A stretch of 6,544 nucleotides of DNA, taken from assembly GCA_943325425.2 (NCBI GenBank), contig CALPPJ020000078.1, positions 1-6,544 on the forward strand, given 5' to 3'. This document shows positions 6,363-6,544 of this stretch, piece by piece (positions within the stretch are counted from its first letter, which is position 1; every line of letters starts with the position of its first letter). The position numbers and the translations under genes were made by a program. The DNA comes from Bifidobacterium breve (GTDB lineage: Bacteria; Actinomycetota; Acidimicrobiia; Acidimicrobiales; Ilumatobacteraceae). Under the pieces are notes generated by a model, which was given only the letters and a program-made list of their open reading frames with translations, had not been told where the DNA came from and ran no database searches.

Positions 6363-6544
6363 ATGGCTTCACCAATTTCACGTCGGATGTTTTTTGCCCT
6401 CAGTGCCTCGGTCGTCGTAGTCGCTTGCTCAAAGGATGAAAAATCGACAGATACGGAACCAGGTACATCAACTACTTCTGCTCCAACAACCAGTCCAGTT
6501 CCGCAGGTAGCACTGTCGGGTGATCCGTTCACACTTGGCGTTGC
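6363..6544 (+). CDS. Tat-exported lipoprotein, probable PhoD-like alkaline phosphatase, N-terminal part (runs off right edge)
   Basis: Partial gene with 60 complete codons and no stop before the window ends. ATG 6363 opens a twin-arginine signal, SRRMFF at 6-11, followed by a hydrophobic stretch ALSASVVVVAC whose lipobox cysteine is residue 22. A Ser/Thr/Pro-rich linker follows (28-47), then SGDPFTLGV at 52-60. PhoD-family alkaline phosphatase/phosphodiesterases characteristically carry a Tat signal and begin the mature domain with 'DPFxLGVASGDP'; the visible end of the window matches the start of that motif. The metal-binding residues lie beyond the edge, so the assignment rests on signal type and this short motif. 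Members release phosphate from phosphodiesters or monoesters outside the cytoplasm. There is no Shine-Dalgarno, so translation may be leaderless. The gene is divergent from the lipoprotein/secreted-protein pair. Confidence 0.7.
   Translation, partial: MASPISRRMFFALSASVVVVACSKDEKSTDTEPGTSTTSAPTTSPVPQVALSGDPFTLGV

Noticed and set aside
6275..6532. 85-codon open frame on the minus strand at the right edge
   Set aside because: Antisense to the Tat lipoprotein gene, whose signal motif and phosphatase-like segment make the plus-strand reading far more convincing.
1..6544. CRISPR arrays, tRNA or rRNA genes, insertion sequences, long direct repeats
   Set aside because: No regularly spaced repeats, cloverleaf-like segments, transposase motifs or terminal inverted repeats were noticed; almost the whole window is occupied by recognised or plausible coding sequence.

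Overview
The window (about 50-55 % G+C by eye) reads like a chromosomal segment of an actinobacterium. My best guess is a moderate-GC lineage such as Acidimicrobiia. The reasons are frequent GTG starts, several plus-strand genes without a Shine-Dalgarno, a Tat-type lipoprotein signal, and a secreted protein with an actinobacterial-looking pattern of Trp, Gly-Pro-Gly and paired Cys. This placement is inference; there is no rRNA or marker gene. I saw no mobile element, tRNA, rRNA or CRISPR array.

Layout from left to right. (1) Positions 1-1338, minus strand: a PlsC-type acyltransferase, then a DUF1295 (steroid 5-alpha-reductase-like) membrane protein that starts inside the last codons of the acyltransferase and runs off the left edge. 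(2) Positions 1420-4779, plus strand: a second, different DUF1295 protein, a membrane-anchored GGDEF-EAL protein, and an EamA-type transporter. The three are closely spaced and all in the same frame. (3) Positions 4761-6184, minus strand: a small lipoprotein followed by a secreted protein, with overlapping ends and well-formed ribosome binding sites. (4) Position 6363 to the right edge, plus strand: the N-terminus of a Tat-exported lipoprotein that looks like a PhoD-type alkaline phosphatase.

How the genes may work together. The left half looks like a membrane-lipid locus: an acyltransferase between two DUF1295 proteins, divergently transcribed from an 81-bp gap. The cyclic-di-GMP protein and the transporter follow the second DUF1295 gene and may be co-transcribed with it, but no functional link is evident. 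The GGDEF domain looks intact. The EAL domain has lost or altered several catalytic residues, so the protein is more likely a c-di-GMP synthase than a hydrolase. The right half encodes envelope proteins: a lipoprotein and secreted-protein pair, and a divergent exported phosphatase. Their shared upstream region holds a perfect 6-bp-arm dyad.

Nothing here is clearly a new defence or mobile system. The points most worth a second look are the paired DUF1295 genes around the acyltransferase, the degenerate EAL domain, the continuous reading frame broken only by two amber codons across three plus-strand genes, and the uncharacterised lipoprotein/secreted-protein pair.
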